A DNA stretch of 48,499 nucleotides. Source: Kitasatospora phosalacinea (GTDB lineage: Bacteria; Actinomycetota; Actinomycetes; Streptomycetales; Streptomycetaceae). The stretch is from assembly GCF_000717185.1 (NCBI RefSeq), contig NZ_JNYE01000091.1, positions 1 to 48,499 of the forward strand, in the 5' to 3' direction. Of the stretch, positions 8,994 to 22,339 are shown one piece after another. Under the pieces are notes generated by a model. That model made no database searches. It had not been told where the DNA came from and saw only the letters and a list, made by a program, of their open reading frames with translations. A program made the position numbers and the translations under genes. The first letter of the stretch is position 1. Each line of letters opens with the position of its first letter.

Positions 8994-10582
8994 CAGCTGG
9001 GCTCCCGGGTGCGGGTGCTTCGGCGGGCCGAGGTGATCTCCAGGTGGAACCCGGGGAGGTGCAGCGTTCCGTTGACGGTCCGCAGTCGACTGCCTCTCTG
9101 GTCGGGGATCAGGCGCAGCATCATGACGTCGCTGGTGCCGATGGACGGATGAAGGCGGCCAGCGACCACGGTGCGGCTCTCCAGAGCGCGGGTGAGCAGT
9201 TTCAGTACCGCCCGCGTCTCGGCTTCGTCCAGAATCCTGTCGTGTGCGCCTTGCTTGAGCAGCCCGCTCGCGGCAGCCCTCTCCGCGGCGCGGCTCTGAA
9301 GATGCTTCTGCCGCAGCGGTGCGCGGGTCCCTCGACCGGTCCGCACCGGTTGCGGCCCACCCGGGGCGGGCCGCTTGCCGTGCTTGAACAGGCTGACACT
9401 GATCTCGACACCGGGAGCGTCCCACCAGGTGGAGCGGCTGGAGATCTGGTCGTCATCGTCGTGGGCACCGGCCAGGTGACGCACGGACCGTAGGTCGAAC
9501 GCTGCGGCCATCAGTGCGTTCGCCGCCTGCTGGTCCGGGGCTCCGGCAACCCAGGCCGCAAGGTGGCGAAGCTGGGTGGTGCGGCTGACACCAGTACGCC
9601 GGGACTCAGTGACCTGCCGCAGAAGGGCGATGACACCCGAGATCGCGTCGCGGGTGGCGCTCTGCAGCTGGACGGCCTTCGGTTCGACGGGATACTCGGC
9701 GACGAACCACTGACGCAGCCCCGTCCAGCGCCGCCGCCAGTCCTCCCTGCGAGCGGCCAGGCTCATCATGGGCCGGCCGTCGACGTCGGCGACGCGGTCG
9801 AGCATCGTTTCAACCCCGCTGTCCTCAACGTCGCGGACCGCGTCGAGCAGGCGCGGGGTGTAGCGCTCGAGCTCCGCCGAGAAGTCACTCATGTGAGCGA
9901 GAAGGGTGTGCTTGTGGCGCAGGAACGTCTCCGGCGAGATGTCGGTGGTGCGGGCCACGTCGTTCAGCGTGAGGTAGAACCGGGCGGAGCGCTGGGTCAT
10001 GTCCTCCAGGACCGCGTCCAGCCGGGAGAGCTTGCGGTAGATCTCCTCCCGGTCCGCGCTGCGGTTCGCCGCCGCCAAGGCCGTCAGGTCGGCGAGGATG
10101 TCGGCGAAGACGAGCCGCGACAGGTTGGCGTCCTCCACTCGGGCCCCGATCACCGCCTCCACGGCGGTGTAGGCCCGGTACCCGATCTCCGTGAACTGGT
10201 AGACCGACTGCCGGTTTCGGTACGCGGCAAGCGTTCCGGCGCGGGATGCGTCCTCGACCCGGTGAAGGACCTTGTCGCCTTCCCGTCCCCGGTCCTGCTC
10301 TCCCGAGAGAACATCCAGCATGTTCCGCAGGTTCAGATCGCCGGGGGCCGGCACATCCGCGTGCGCCTCGCCGAGTTCGGCAAGCGCTCGGGCCACGTCA
10401 GCGGTGTGAACCTGTACCTGGTGAACCGCACGCAGGACGTTCATCGCCCTCAAGACCCACAAGTAGGCCGTCGAATCGTCGCGTTGGGTGAAGTTGAAGA
10501 GCCTGAGTCGGTCTCCCACCGCCAGCGAGTCGAGGTCGAATGATGTCGACGCTGTCTCGCTCGGACCCTCGCGCTCTGCCAT
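8993..10582 (-). CDS. jetA: Wadjet type I subunit JetA (TIGR02677-like, kleisin)
   Basis: 529 residues. I chose the ATG at 10582 because a GGGGAAG ribosome site lies about seven bases upstream; the frame stays open further up, to an ATG at 10726, but without a good ribosome site. The N-terminal part (about residues 15-200) has the LRLFNFTQ and AYLWVLRAMN type segments of TIGR02677 proteins, followed by predicted helices. JetA is the MukF/kleisin-like subunit that bridges the JetC heads and binds JetB. First gene of the Wadjet operon, preceded by 325 bases without a gene that include a perfect palindrome, so the operon probably has its own promoter. Confidence 0.9.
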   Translation of the reverse strand: MAEREGPSETASTSFDLDSLAVGDRLRLFNFTQRDDSTAYLWVLRAMNVLRAVHQVQVHTADVARALAELGEAHADVPAPGDLNLRNMLDVLSGEQDRGREGDKVLHRVEDASRAGTLAAYRNRQSVYQFTEIGYRAYTAVEAVIGARVEDANLSRLVFADILADLTALAAANRSADREEIYRKLSRLDAVLEDMTQRSARFYLTLNDVARTTDISPETFLRHKHTLLAHMSDFSAELERYTPRLLDAVRDVEDSGVETMLDRVADVDGRPMMSLAARREDWRRRWTGLRQWFVAEYPVEPKAVQLQSATRDAISGVIALLRQVTESRRTGVSRTTQLRHLAAWVAGAPDQQAANALMAAAFDLRSVRHLAGAHDDDDQISSRSTWWDAPGVEISVSLFKHGKRPAPGGPQPVRTGRGTRAPLRQKHLQSRAAERAAASGLLKQGAHDRILDEAETRAVLKLLTRALESRTVVAGRLHPSIGTSDVMMLRLIPDQRGSRLRTVNGTLHLPGFHLEITSARRSTRTREPS

Positions 10583-10907
10583 CCAGGCCACTTCCCCTTC
10601 CCTCGTCGCCGCCCCGCTCCACGGTGGCACAGCCCTCCGACACACCAGAGGCATGCACCCCTCCGTCCGCGTCGGCGCATGATCCGTACCGTAACCGCCG
10701 ACGCAGGTGATGTGCCGAGATATCACCCAACTGACAGGTCAGTTGGCCGATTTCACTCGCAGGTCTCGGGCCGCCTCACGGAGACACCGAAGGAGGCCTG
10801 TCTCCCAGGGGGGCGACGCGGGAGGGGCAGCGGAGGCGGCTACCGGGGCCCCTCCCGCCGCAGAGCACCGGTGCCGTGCGGCCTCGGCGCTCCGACAGCG
10901 GCGGTCT
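10583..10907. promoter_or_regulatory. Upstream region of the Wadjet operon
   Basis: 325 bases between the stop of the unknown 303-aa gene and the jetA start. I see no convincing gene. The region holds the palindrome listed separately and probably the jetA promoter, although I cannot point to convincing -10 and -35 boxes. Confidence 0.5.
10727..10746. promoter_or_regulatory. Perfect 9-bp inverted repeat, operator-like
   Basis: CCAACTGAC and GTCAGTTGG are exact inverted repeats separated by two bases (AG). The shape is like TetR-family operators. It lies about 145 bases upstream of the jetA start in a region with no other function, so it may control the Wadjet operon. No TetR-like gene is present in the window, so the binding protein would be encoded elsewhere. 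Confidence 0.55.
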
Positions 10908-11819
10908 TCAGGCGGCGTCCGGCAGCTGCTCCGACGACATCGCCGGTTCGCTTCCCAGCTGGAACCCGCAGTCGCCAGGACGCCGGCCCACCCTCTGCAA
11001 CGTCAGGGCTGCCAGCAACCCGACTCCGGGCCCGGTCACTGGCGATCGCTGAGTCCCGACGAAGAAGATGCCGTCCTCGTTCGGCTCTGCGCCACCGAGA
11101 TCTCCTCCGGAGGCGAGCGCGACGCAGAATCCCCACAGGTCGGCGCGCAGCCCGCTCGGCAGGTTCGGGTCGACAAAGACGAGCGGACAGCGCTCGCCGT
11201 CCTTGTACCCGAAGGCGACCGTGGCTCCGATGCCCTCGGGCCACTCAGACGCATCCTCGGGCAGGTCCTCGGCCAGACCATGGAGGTGATCAACGATGAG
11301 CGCCTTCAAGGCGCCGATCACTTCCTCGTCGGTGCACCAGCCATGCATCGGCGCCCAGTCGCTTCCTTCGTACAGCGACGCGATGTCCGGTACGGTTCGC
11401 CGCTCGGCGTCGACAACCGCGCCGTCCGCCGTGTCCGCGGGCTTTCCGGGGATGCTGAGGATTTTGAACTCGCTGTCGGACTCGAACGCCGGCGTGGCGG
11501 TACACATACCGGTGCCGGGCTTGCCGAGATAGTGCCCGATGAGCTTACGGACGAGTCGCGAGACCTCGTAGTCGCTCAGACCGGGCCGGACGTAGATGCG
11601 CAAGCCGCTCGACGGATCGCCGAGCATCGCCCCGAGCGCGTCGTACGGCATCTCCGCCTTGCGAACGGTGGCGTTCAGAAGATCCAGGAGGACCTCCACC
11701 GGCAGCGCCCAGGCGTCGTGCGCGCGCAGCACCTCGGTCCGCTCGCAGTCCTGCGGCTCCGTCGGGCGCGGGCGGTTCTCGGAGGCGCGCTGCTCGATGC
11801 TGGCGACATTGTCGGTCAT
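10908..11819 (-). CDS. Unrecognised protein between the BREX and Wadjet operons
   Basis: 303 residues from an ATG at 11819, supported by AAGGGA about seven bases upstream; an ATG 18 bases earlier is also in frame. I do not recognise the family. The protein is soluble-looking and acidic, without signal peptide, membrane segment or P-loop. It opens with a Gln/Glu/Arg-rich segment and has a moderately hydrophobic central block around GLRIYVRPGLSDYEVSRL and a glycine-rich C-terminal third. It is separated by 227 bases from brxHI and by 325 from jetA, on the same strand as both. It could be a BREX accessory protein read through from brxHI or an independent gene. Its function is unknown. Confidence 0.7.
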   Translation of the reverse strand: MTDNVASIEQRASENRPRPTEPQDCERTEVLRAHDAWALPVEVLLDLLNATVRKAEMPYDALGAMLGDPSSGLRIYVRPGLSDYEVSRLVRKLIGHYLGKPGTGMCTATPAFESDSEFKILSIPGKPADTADGAVVDAERRTVPDIASLYEGSDWAPMHGWCTDEEVIGALKALIVDHLHGLAEDLPEDASEWPEGIGATVAFGYKDGERCPLVFVDPNLPSGLRADLWGFCVALASGGDLGGAEPNEDGIFFVGTQRSPVTGPGVGLLAALTLQRVGRRPGDCGFQLGSEPAMSSEQLPDAA

Positions 11820-12046
11820 GTGGTGTCCCTTCATCGCGGTGACCGTCGATGAATTCAGTTTCCACACGACCGACATGTCTCATGACCTAATGTGGAGAAG
11901 CGTGTTCAGCTGCGCTCGAACTCTGCCAGGCTCCGGGAGCGTTCGTCCTGCTCCAGGTCGTGCGGGACAGCGGGTCTGCTCGATCCGGTGGCCATCGCGT
12001 GGTTGCTGTCCTGCGGTCCTCGGCGCCCACAGCAGGGCAGGTAGTG

Positions 12047-14215
12047 TCACTCTGTTCTGATCGTGAACCGGACTGGCTCGGCCAGAATGGTCGTTGCCGA
12101 ATCGAGGTCTGCGAGCCTGGTGGCGAGTGTGGCCATAGCCAGTCGTTCCGGGAGGGCCTCGTGGAACTTCAGCCCGCGCATGGCTTTCACGTCGATGTCG
12201 GGCAGGCACAGGCGTGAGACGGCGTCCGCCGTGCTGGCCTTCCACATCTGAGGTGTTAGGTCGGTGCGTAGGCGCAGGTATTCGTCGGAGAAGCGCTGGC
12301 GCTCGTCGGTTACTCCCGCGAGGGTGGCGGTGAGGGTGGCGTTGGCGCGGTAGCCGGCCCAGGTCCACCAGCGGATGTCGTCGCCGGCTCGGGTGATGAC
12401 GGTGCCGCCGGGGTGGACGGTGTCGACGTTGTGCTCTCGGACGTGGGCGAGTTGCTGGGTGGCTCGGCGGGTGAGTTTGACCTGTGGGTCGGTTCCGAGC
12501 AGGACGTCGCGTGCGGCCTGGTTGAGGGCGTAGGAGGTGCCGCTGTAGCCGGTACCGAACCAGCGGGCGCGGCCGGCGAGGTCGGAGGGTTCGACGTAGC
12601 AGCGGCGCCTGGTCCAGTCGATCCAGGTGACCTTCCAGCTCCGACCGCCGAGCAGGAGGACCCGGGGGCCGTCGATCTTCTCGGTGAGGAGCATGGGGTC
12701 GGTGCGGCCGATCTCCTGGCGGCCGGCGAGGACGGTGAATTCGGGTGGTGCGGTGAAGACGGCGGTAATGCCCATGAAGTGGCGTCGGCCGAACTTCTCC
12801 TCGGCAGCCGGGCCGATGAACAGCAGCTCGCCGTCCTGGTCGAGGAATCCGTGGTCGACCAGATGCCGCAGGATGGGTTCGGCGCCGCGGTCGAAGGGGG
12901 GCAGGCCGTTCCATCCCTCGTCCCACAGCCCCTGGGCGATCTTGTGCTCTTGGAGGCTGAGGGCGAGGAGCTGCTGCGCGACGATGTGCCGGGGCTCGGG
13001 CGGTGCGGCAACCGGTTCGACGTAGCCGCGGCCCCACAGGACGAGGAGGGCCGAGGCGCTCAAGAGCGCCTCGTGGCTGCGGGCGAGGAAGAGGCAGTTG
13101 CGGCTGGATCCGGCACGGCGGCCGGTGCGGCCAATGCGTTGGAGGAAGGAGGCGACGGTGGTGGGGGCGTCGATCTGGATGACGCGGTCGAGGTCACCGA
13201 CATCGATGCCGAGTTCGAGGGTGCTGGTGGAGACGATGACGCAGTCGCGGGCCTCGGCGAAGGCGGCTTCGGCGCGGCGGCGTTCGTCGAGGGACAGGGA
13301 GGCGTGGGAGAGGAAGGTCGTTACGCCTGCGGCGCGGAGTGCGGCGCCGAGTTCCTCGACGAGCTGCCGGGAGTCGCAGAAGACCAGACGCTTCTCGCCT
13401 CGGTGGAGAGCGGCGATGACCTTGGCCGCGTTGGCGGTCGATCCGACGTAGTCGAGTTCGATGTCTCCCGGTGGTGTCACCTTCGTGGCGTCGGCGACGG
13501 CCCGTGGGGCGAGGTCGACGCCAGGTGCGACGACCTGGGCGGGGCGCTGGCCACGGCCCGAACCCTGCAGCCAGTGGAGGAGGTCATGCGGGTTGCCGAC
13601 GGTGGCGGACAGCCCGATGCGCTGGATCGGCCGTCCGGCCAGGTGTTGGAGGCGTTCGAGGACGGCGAGCAGGTGCCAGCCCCGGTCGTCGCCTGCGAAG
13701 GCATGGACCTCGTCGACCACGATGGTCCGCAGGTCGGCGAAGAGGCGGTGCTGGTCGACCTTGGTGCTCACCAGCATGGCCTCGATGGACTCGGGCGTGG
13801 TGAGCAGGATGTCCGGCGGGTCGGCGAGGATGCGCCGGCGTGCAGTCGGGGGGATGTCGCCGTGCCAGAGCGCCACGCGCCGGCCGAGCCATCCGGCATA
13901 GGTTTCGAGGCGCGGCAGGAGGTTGTTCAGCAGGGCCTTGAGCGGGCACACGTACAGCACCGACAGGCCGGTCCAGCGGTGCTGCTCCATGGCGGACAGC
14001 AGGGGGAACGATGCGGCTTCGGTCTTGCCGCCGGCGGTGGGGGCGAGCAGGACCGCGTCGGAGCCGTCGATCAGCGGGGTGATGGCCTCCTGCTGGAGGG
14101 GGCGCAGTTCGCGCCAGCCGAGGGAGTTGACGATGTGGTGGACGAGGGCGGGCTGGAGCCGGGACAGCGCAGCCTTCCCTGACTCGGGGCCAGGGAGTGC
14201 CGGGGTGTCGCTCAC
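12047..14215 (-). CDS. brxHI: BREX-2 helicase BrxHI (Lhr-like DEAD/DEVH helicase)
   Basis: 722 residues from a GTG at 14215 that overlaps the brxD stop (GTGA). Superfamily 2 helicase motifs are present in order: a Q-like region, Walker A APTAGGKTE at about 58-66, DEVH near 168, SAT in GLSATVG, and motif VI QRIGRTGRR in the second RecA domain. The C-terminal region is Lhr-like. In type 2 BREX loci such a helicase is a regular member next to brxD. It probably translocates on or remodels DNA during phage restriction. Last gene of the pgl operon. The assignment to BREX rather than a general repair helicase rests on the operon. Confidence 0.88.
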   Translation of the reverse strand: MSDTPALPGPESGKAALSRLQPALVHHIVNSLGWRELRPLQQEAITPLIDGSDAVLLAPTAGGKTEAASFPLLSAMEQHRWTGLSVLYVCPLKALLNNLLPRLETYAGWLGRRVALWHGDIPPTARRRILADPPDILLTTPESIEAMLVSTKVDQHRLFADLRTIVVDEVHAFAGDDRGWHLLAVLERLQHLAGRPIQRIGLSATVGNPHDLLHWLQGSGRGQRPAQVVAPGVDLAPRAVADATKVTPPGDIELDYVGSTANAAKVIAALHRGEKRLVFCDSRQLVEELGAALRAAGVTTFLSHASLSLDERRRAEAAFAEARDCVIVSTSTLELGIDVGDLDRVIQIDAPTTVASFLQRIGRTGRRAGSSRNCLFLARSHEALLSASALLVLWGRGYVEPVAAPPEPRHIVAQQLLALSLQEHKIAQGLWDEGWNGLPPFDRGAEPILRHLVDHGFLDQDGELLFIGPAAEEKFGRRHFMGITAVFTAPPEFTVLAGRQEIGRTDPMLLTEKIDGPRVLLLGGRSWKVTWIDWTRRRCYVEPSDLAGRARWFGTGYSGTSYALNQAARDVLLGTDPQVKLTRRATQQLAHVREHNVDTVHPGGTVITRAGDDIRWWTWAGYRANATLTATLAGVTDERQRFSDEYLRLRTDLTPQMWKASTADAVSRLCLPDIDVKAMRGLKFHEALPERLAMATLATRLADLDSATTILAEPVRFTIRTE

Positions 14216-15558
14216 AGGTCGAGCTCGATGTCGCCCGCGGAGGCTGCGCTGCGTTCGGCTTCGCTCAGCTCGGCCGAGGACAGGGTGAGGGCGTAGTGCC
14301 GGCGTGGGTCGAAGTCGTCGAACTCGTCGACCCGGTCGAGGACGTCGGCGACGAGTTTGCGCAGGAAGACGCGCGGTGCGATGCCGACCTGGCCGCCGAG
14401 TCCTCCGGTGACGGCGGTGGCGAGTTCGGCGATGTAGGCGTTGTCGACGAGTTCGGTGATCCGGTCCGGGTTGCGGGCAGCACCTGCGTAGAGGTCTCGG
14501 ACGCTGCGGCCGAGTTCGCCGAGGCGCTCCAGGTCGAAGCCGGCGAGGCGGAGTTGGACCGCGCGGGGTGAGTCGAAGCGGGGGTCGGTCGTGAAGTCGG
14601 TGGCCAGGCGCTGGGCCAGCGGGGGAAGGCGTTGTACGCCCTGCTGTCCGTCGTAGAACGCGGGTGTGCCGGTGATCACGAGGAACAGGCCGGGGAAGCG
14701 GCCGGCGTCGATCTCGTCCAGGAGTTGCCGAAGGGCGTTGAGGCCCTTTTCCCGGACGTCGCCCCGCACGCGCTGGAGGGTCTCGATCTCGTCGAGGACG
14801 AGCAGCAGCCCGGGGTGTCCGCAGTCCCGCAGGACGGTCAGCAGGCCCTGGAGGAAGCCGAGGGCGGCGAAGTGGTCCAGGTCTCCGCGGACGCCTGCGG
14901 TCCGGCGGGCACCGGCCGCGACGGATTTCTGGCCGCCGAGCCAGGCGATGAGCGCTTCGGCGGTAGCGGCGTCGCCTGCGGCCTTGGCGTGGCGGTATCC
15001 GCGCAGGGCTGCTGCGAACGCGGGGGTGGTACGGGCGACCTCGGCGAGACGGGACTCCATGAGGGCGTCAACGGCCTTGCCGAGGGCTTCGGTGTCGTCC
15101 TCCGACACGTCGTCGGCGTCGAGGACTTCCTCTTCGAGGGTGTAGAACCAGGAGTCGACGATGGCACGCAGGGCGCTGGGGGCGTGGCTCGCGGTGGACA
15201 GACGTTCGGTCAGGCGCCGGTAGACCGTCTCCAGTTTGTGCAGTGGAGTCTCGGTCTCGGAGATCTGGATCTCGGCTGTGGCCAGGCCCATGCGCTTGGC
15301 CCGCTCGGCCAGCCAGCGGGCGAAAAACGTCTTGCCGGAGCCGTAGTCGCCGCGAACGGCGTGGAACGCGGCGCCGCCCCGGGTGACGACGGTCAGGTCG
15401 TCGTCGAGGGCGCGTTCGAAGCGGTCGAGGCCGACGGCGAACAGGTCGAGGCCGAACTGGGGTACTGTGCCGCGGCGCAGGGCATCGACCACGTCGCGGC
15501 GGCGGGCCGCGCTCACGGATGCGGGCTGGCTCCCGGAGGGGGGCCGGTTGGTGCTCAT
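14212..15558 (-). CDS. brxD: BREX-2 ATP-binding protein BrxD
   Basis: 448 residues from an ATG at 15558, overlapping the pglZ stop as TGATG. Walker A GDYGSGKT lies at residues 70-77 and Walker B LLLVLDEIE around residue 254. The TRGGAAFHAVRG segment just before the P-loop fits the DUF2791 family of BREX ATPases. BrxD is expected to act as an ORC/Cdc6-like AAA ATPase loading or regulating the BrxHI helicase encoded immediately downstream. Translational coupling to both neighbours supports one complex. Longer in-frame extensions upstream run into pglZ and are unlikely. Confidence 0.9.
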   Translation of the reverse strand: MSTNRPPSGSQPASVSAARRRDVVDALRRGTVPQFGLDLFAVGLDRFERALDDDLTVVTRGGAAFHAVRGDYGSGKTFFARWLAERAKRMGLATAEIQISETETPLHKLETVYRRLTERLSTASHAPSALRAIVDSWFYTLEEEVLDADDVSEDDTEALGKAVDALMESRLAEVARTTPAFAAALRGYRHAKAAGDAATAEALIAWLGGQKSVAAGARRTAGVRGDLDHFAALGFLQGLLTVLRDCGHPGLLLVLDEIETLQRVRGDVREKGLNALRQLLDEIDAGRFPGLFLVITGTPAFYDGQQGVQRLPPLAQRLATDFTTDPRFDSPRAVQLRLAGFDLERLGELGRSVRDLYAGAARNPDRITELVDNAYIAELATAVTGGLGGQVGIAPRVFLRKLVADVLDRVDEFDDFDPRRHYALTLSSAELSEAERSAASAGDIELDL

Positions 15559-18331
15559 CAGCTGTCCACCTGGAACTGTTCGGCGGCGAGCGGCACGTTG
15601 AGCCGCAACCTGGTTCCGTTGTCGCTGAATTCCAGCACGGGGTAGCCCTCTACGTTCATGAGTCGTTGCAGTGTGGCGGCGAAGCCGTCGGCGTTGCGTC
15701 CTGCCTTGCCGGCTGCCGCGGCGACGGCTGTGAGGGACAGGACGCCGTCGGCCTCGACCAGCGCGTCGACGACGGCTGCCATGACCTCGGGCTCGGGTGG
15801 CTTGCGGACAAACCTTCGCTGGAAGCGGAAGGTCTCGGTGGCCACCAGCTTCGCACCGAAGGAAGAGCGGTCCGCGGCGCTGCTCGCCGGGGCGGCTTCG
15901 GCTGTCTCGTCCGCGGCTTCCCGCCTGCTGGTGTGGTCGGCTGTCGTCGACGGCTGGTCGGTCTGCTCGGCGGCGCGTGCCGTCTCGGCGGCGGGGCCGC
16001 CTGCGTTCCACCAGCGCGGGGTGACGTCCTCGGGGGCGAGGAGGTGCCAGTCCTTGGGCGGGTCCGTGTCTGCGGGCAGCAGCGCGAGGACCGGCACGGT
16101 CATCTCGGCGAGGGAGGCACCGCCGTGGTAGCCCGCCTTGCGGGGCGTGTAGCGGATGTCCTCGCGCCAGGGCGCGACGATGCGGCCATCGCCTTCCAGA
16201 ACGCGGGGTCCGGTCAGCAGGACCTCACCGGCGTCCGGCTCGCCGAGGCGCCAGCGCGCGGCACCCGTATTGCCAGTGGCTGTCGGGGCGTCGAGTCCCT
16301 CGCCCCGTTCGAGGACGTGGCCGTGGTCGGCGACGATGACGACGGGGCGGCCGTAGAGGCGGGCGGCGGCGAGGAGCTCCCCCAGGTAGGTCACGTCGGA
16401 CAGGCGCCAGCGGGTGCGGTCCCCCTGGGCCGCGTGATCGAGTGAGTCGTCGACGGTGTTCAGCACGACGCCGACGACCGCTTCGCCGGCCAGTTCGCGC
16501 TGCAGCGTGTCGGAGAGCCGCTGCCCGGCTGCCCCTCCTATGTCCGCCTTATGGAAGAGGACACCTGACCGGCGCTGCCGGGACCAGAACGCCTCGAAGC
16601 CGGGCTTCTCCACGGACTGGCCGCCCTGGGTGAGGCTGCCGGTGAGGAGCGAGGCCCGGCTGATGCGGGTGAGTGAGGGGATCGCGGCGACTGCGGCCGT
16701 GCGCCGGCCCCGGGTGGGGCCGGTCTCCAGCCAGCCGCGGCGGGCGAGCTCTTCGCCGAAGCCGACCGCGACCTCGCTGCTCATGCCGTCGACCAGCAGG
16801 ATCAGGGGTGCCCGGCCCGACTTGCCGGCGAGCTTGACCGCGATGGTGTCGAGGACGTTCTCCACCAGGAGCGCGCCGCCCGAAGTTTGGCTGGAGGCGG
16901 TGCGCGTCCAGTCGCGCAGGTAGCGGGCGAAGATCTCGTCGATCACTGCGCGCCGCCCGCGAGCAGCGTGGTAGATGCTGTGGTAGGCGGCGATGACCGG
17001 TTCGTGGGCTTCGGCGTCGCCGGCCCACAGGACGGTGAGGGCGGCATCCACCCAGCCCCATTCGGCGAGGTGGTGCTCGACGGCACCCGCGACAGAGCTG
17101 ACCGTCGGGTGCGCTCCGGCCAGCCAGCGGGCGAGGCGCACTGCGGCCTCGGCGGTACGGACACGTGCGCGCAGCAGGCCCGCGAGATGATGACGGCGCA
17201 GGTCCTCGAGCGCTGCCTCGGTTGCGGCGAGATCGTGTGCGCGGGCACCGGACGGGTCGAGGACGGACGCCAGTGCGGTGAGGCGTGCCTGGAATCCGGA
17301 GGGAAGGTAGGCGTTGCCTGCGAGGGCTTCGGTCAGGCCGGCGTCCTGGGCCTGCCGATCGGCCTGTTCGAGGACGTCCAGGGCCCGGTTACGGGCCGCG
17401 TGCTGCTCCGGGCCGGCCTGCTCGGCCTGCAGCAGCCAGCGGATCAGTGTTCCTTCGACGGCGAGGGTGAAGGCACGCAGGTCGGCGGGCTTGATCCGGA
17501 TGGTGCCGAAAAGTCCGCCGAGGGCGAGGCCGGTCTCGGCCGACGTCGCAGGGCCGGCCACTGCGGAGCCCACAACGCCGAGGGCCATGGCGTCCTGGCC
17601 TCGGCCTGCGGCGCACAGGTCGAGCAGCAGGGATGCCGCGCTTCCGGCTACCTTGGCCAACCAGGCCTTGATGCCCTGCTGCTCGTCCGTGGCCAGTGCC
17701 GCGTACGCGGCGGGTCCGAGCGGGCTGCGCGACCATGCCAGCAGGGTGTCCGCGTCGAGCGGAGTCTCACGCCGTGCTTCGCCTCGGCCGCCGGCCGTGT
17801 CGGGGGATGCCTGGCTGATCGACAGTCTGGCCTCGACGAGTGCGCGCATCGCCGCGTTCAGGGTGAGCACGGAGCCGAGCCGCGGCCAGCCGCTGTGGGG
17901 CTCCGCATCGAGGAGCGCGTTCACGAGCCAGGATTCCGCGCGGATGCGCGGGTCGAGGCCGGTGGCGCCGAACCGCAGCCTGACGATCTCCGCCCGATCG
18001 ACGCTGAGGACCTGGCGGCGCAGGGCGTGGCCGAGGACGTCCCAGCCGAGCTGCTCGTCCTCGACCGTGGTGGCGACCACCAGCACCGCGCCCGAAGCAG
18101 GGGCTTCCTCCTGGTAGCGGTGCCAGGCGTCGGAGATGCCGAGGACGGAGTGCTCCTCCACGACCTCGATCCGGCGCTTGTCGTCGGCCACGGACGTGGT
18201 GAACTCGGCTGCGGCAGTGGTGTCGTAGCGGCCGTGGACCAGGACGAGGCGGCGCTCCGGCTCGTTGGGGAGCTCCAGGCGCAAGAGCGCCTCGATGACC
18301 CGGCGGTTGACCAGGGGCGGCTGAGCCGACA

Positions 18332-18332
<1 letters not shown>
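15558..18332 (-). CDS. pglZ: BREX-2 protein PglZ (alkaline-phosphatase superfamily)
   Basis: 924 residues from an ATG at 18332 that overlaps the pglY stop (TGATG). The PglZ domain is seen as ILLVDGMSSE near residue 512, where the Asp and Ser occupy metal and nucleophile-type positions, and VVIVADHGH near residue 666, a metal-binding DHGH of the alkaline phosphatase fold. The N-terminal half is helical and family-specific. PglZ is the hallmark protein of all BREX systems; in S. coelicolor Pgl it is needed for phage resistance. Its exact chemistry is still debated. Order and neighbours match type 2 BREX. Confidence 0.95.
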
Positions 18333-22303
<3,971 letters not shown>

Positions 22304-22339
22304 TCATATCGGTGCGATCGTGCGTGTGGCGACCGTACG

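Noticed and set aside
12004..12034. TGCTGT/ACAGCA hairpin after brxHI
   Set aside because: Only six base pairs with a 19-base loop; too weak to call a terminator.
12047..14215. Helicase as part of a DISARM system
   Set aside because: No DISARM partners are present; the adjoining brxD, pglZ, pglY, pglX and pglW genes fit BREX type 2.
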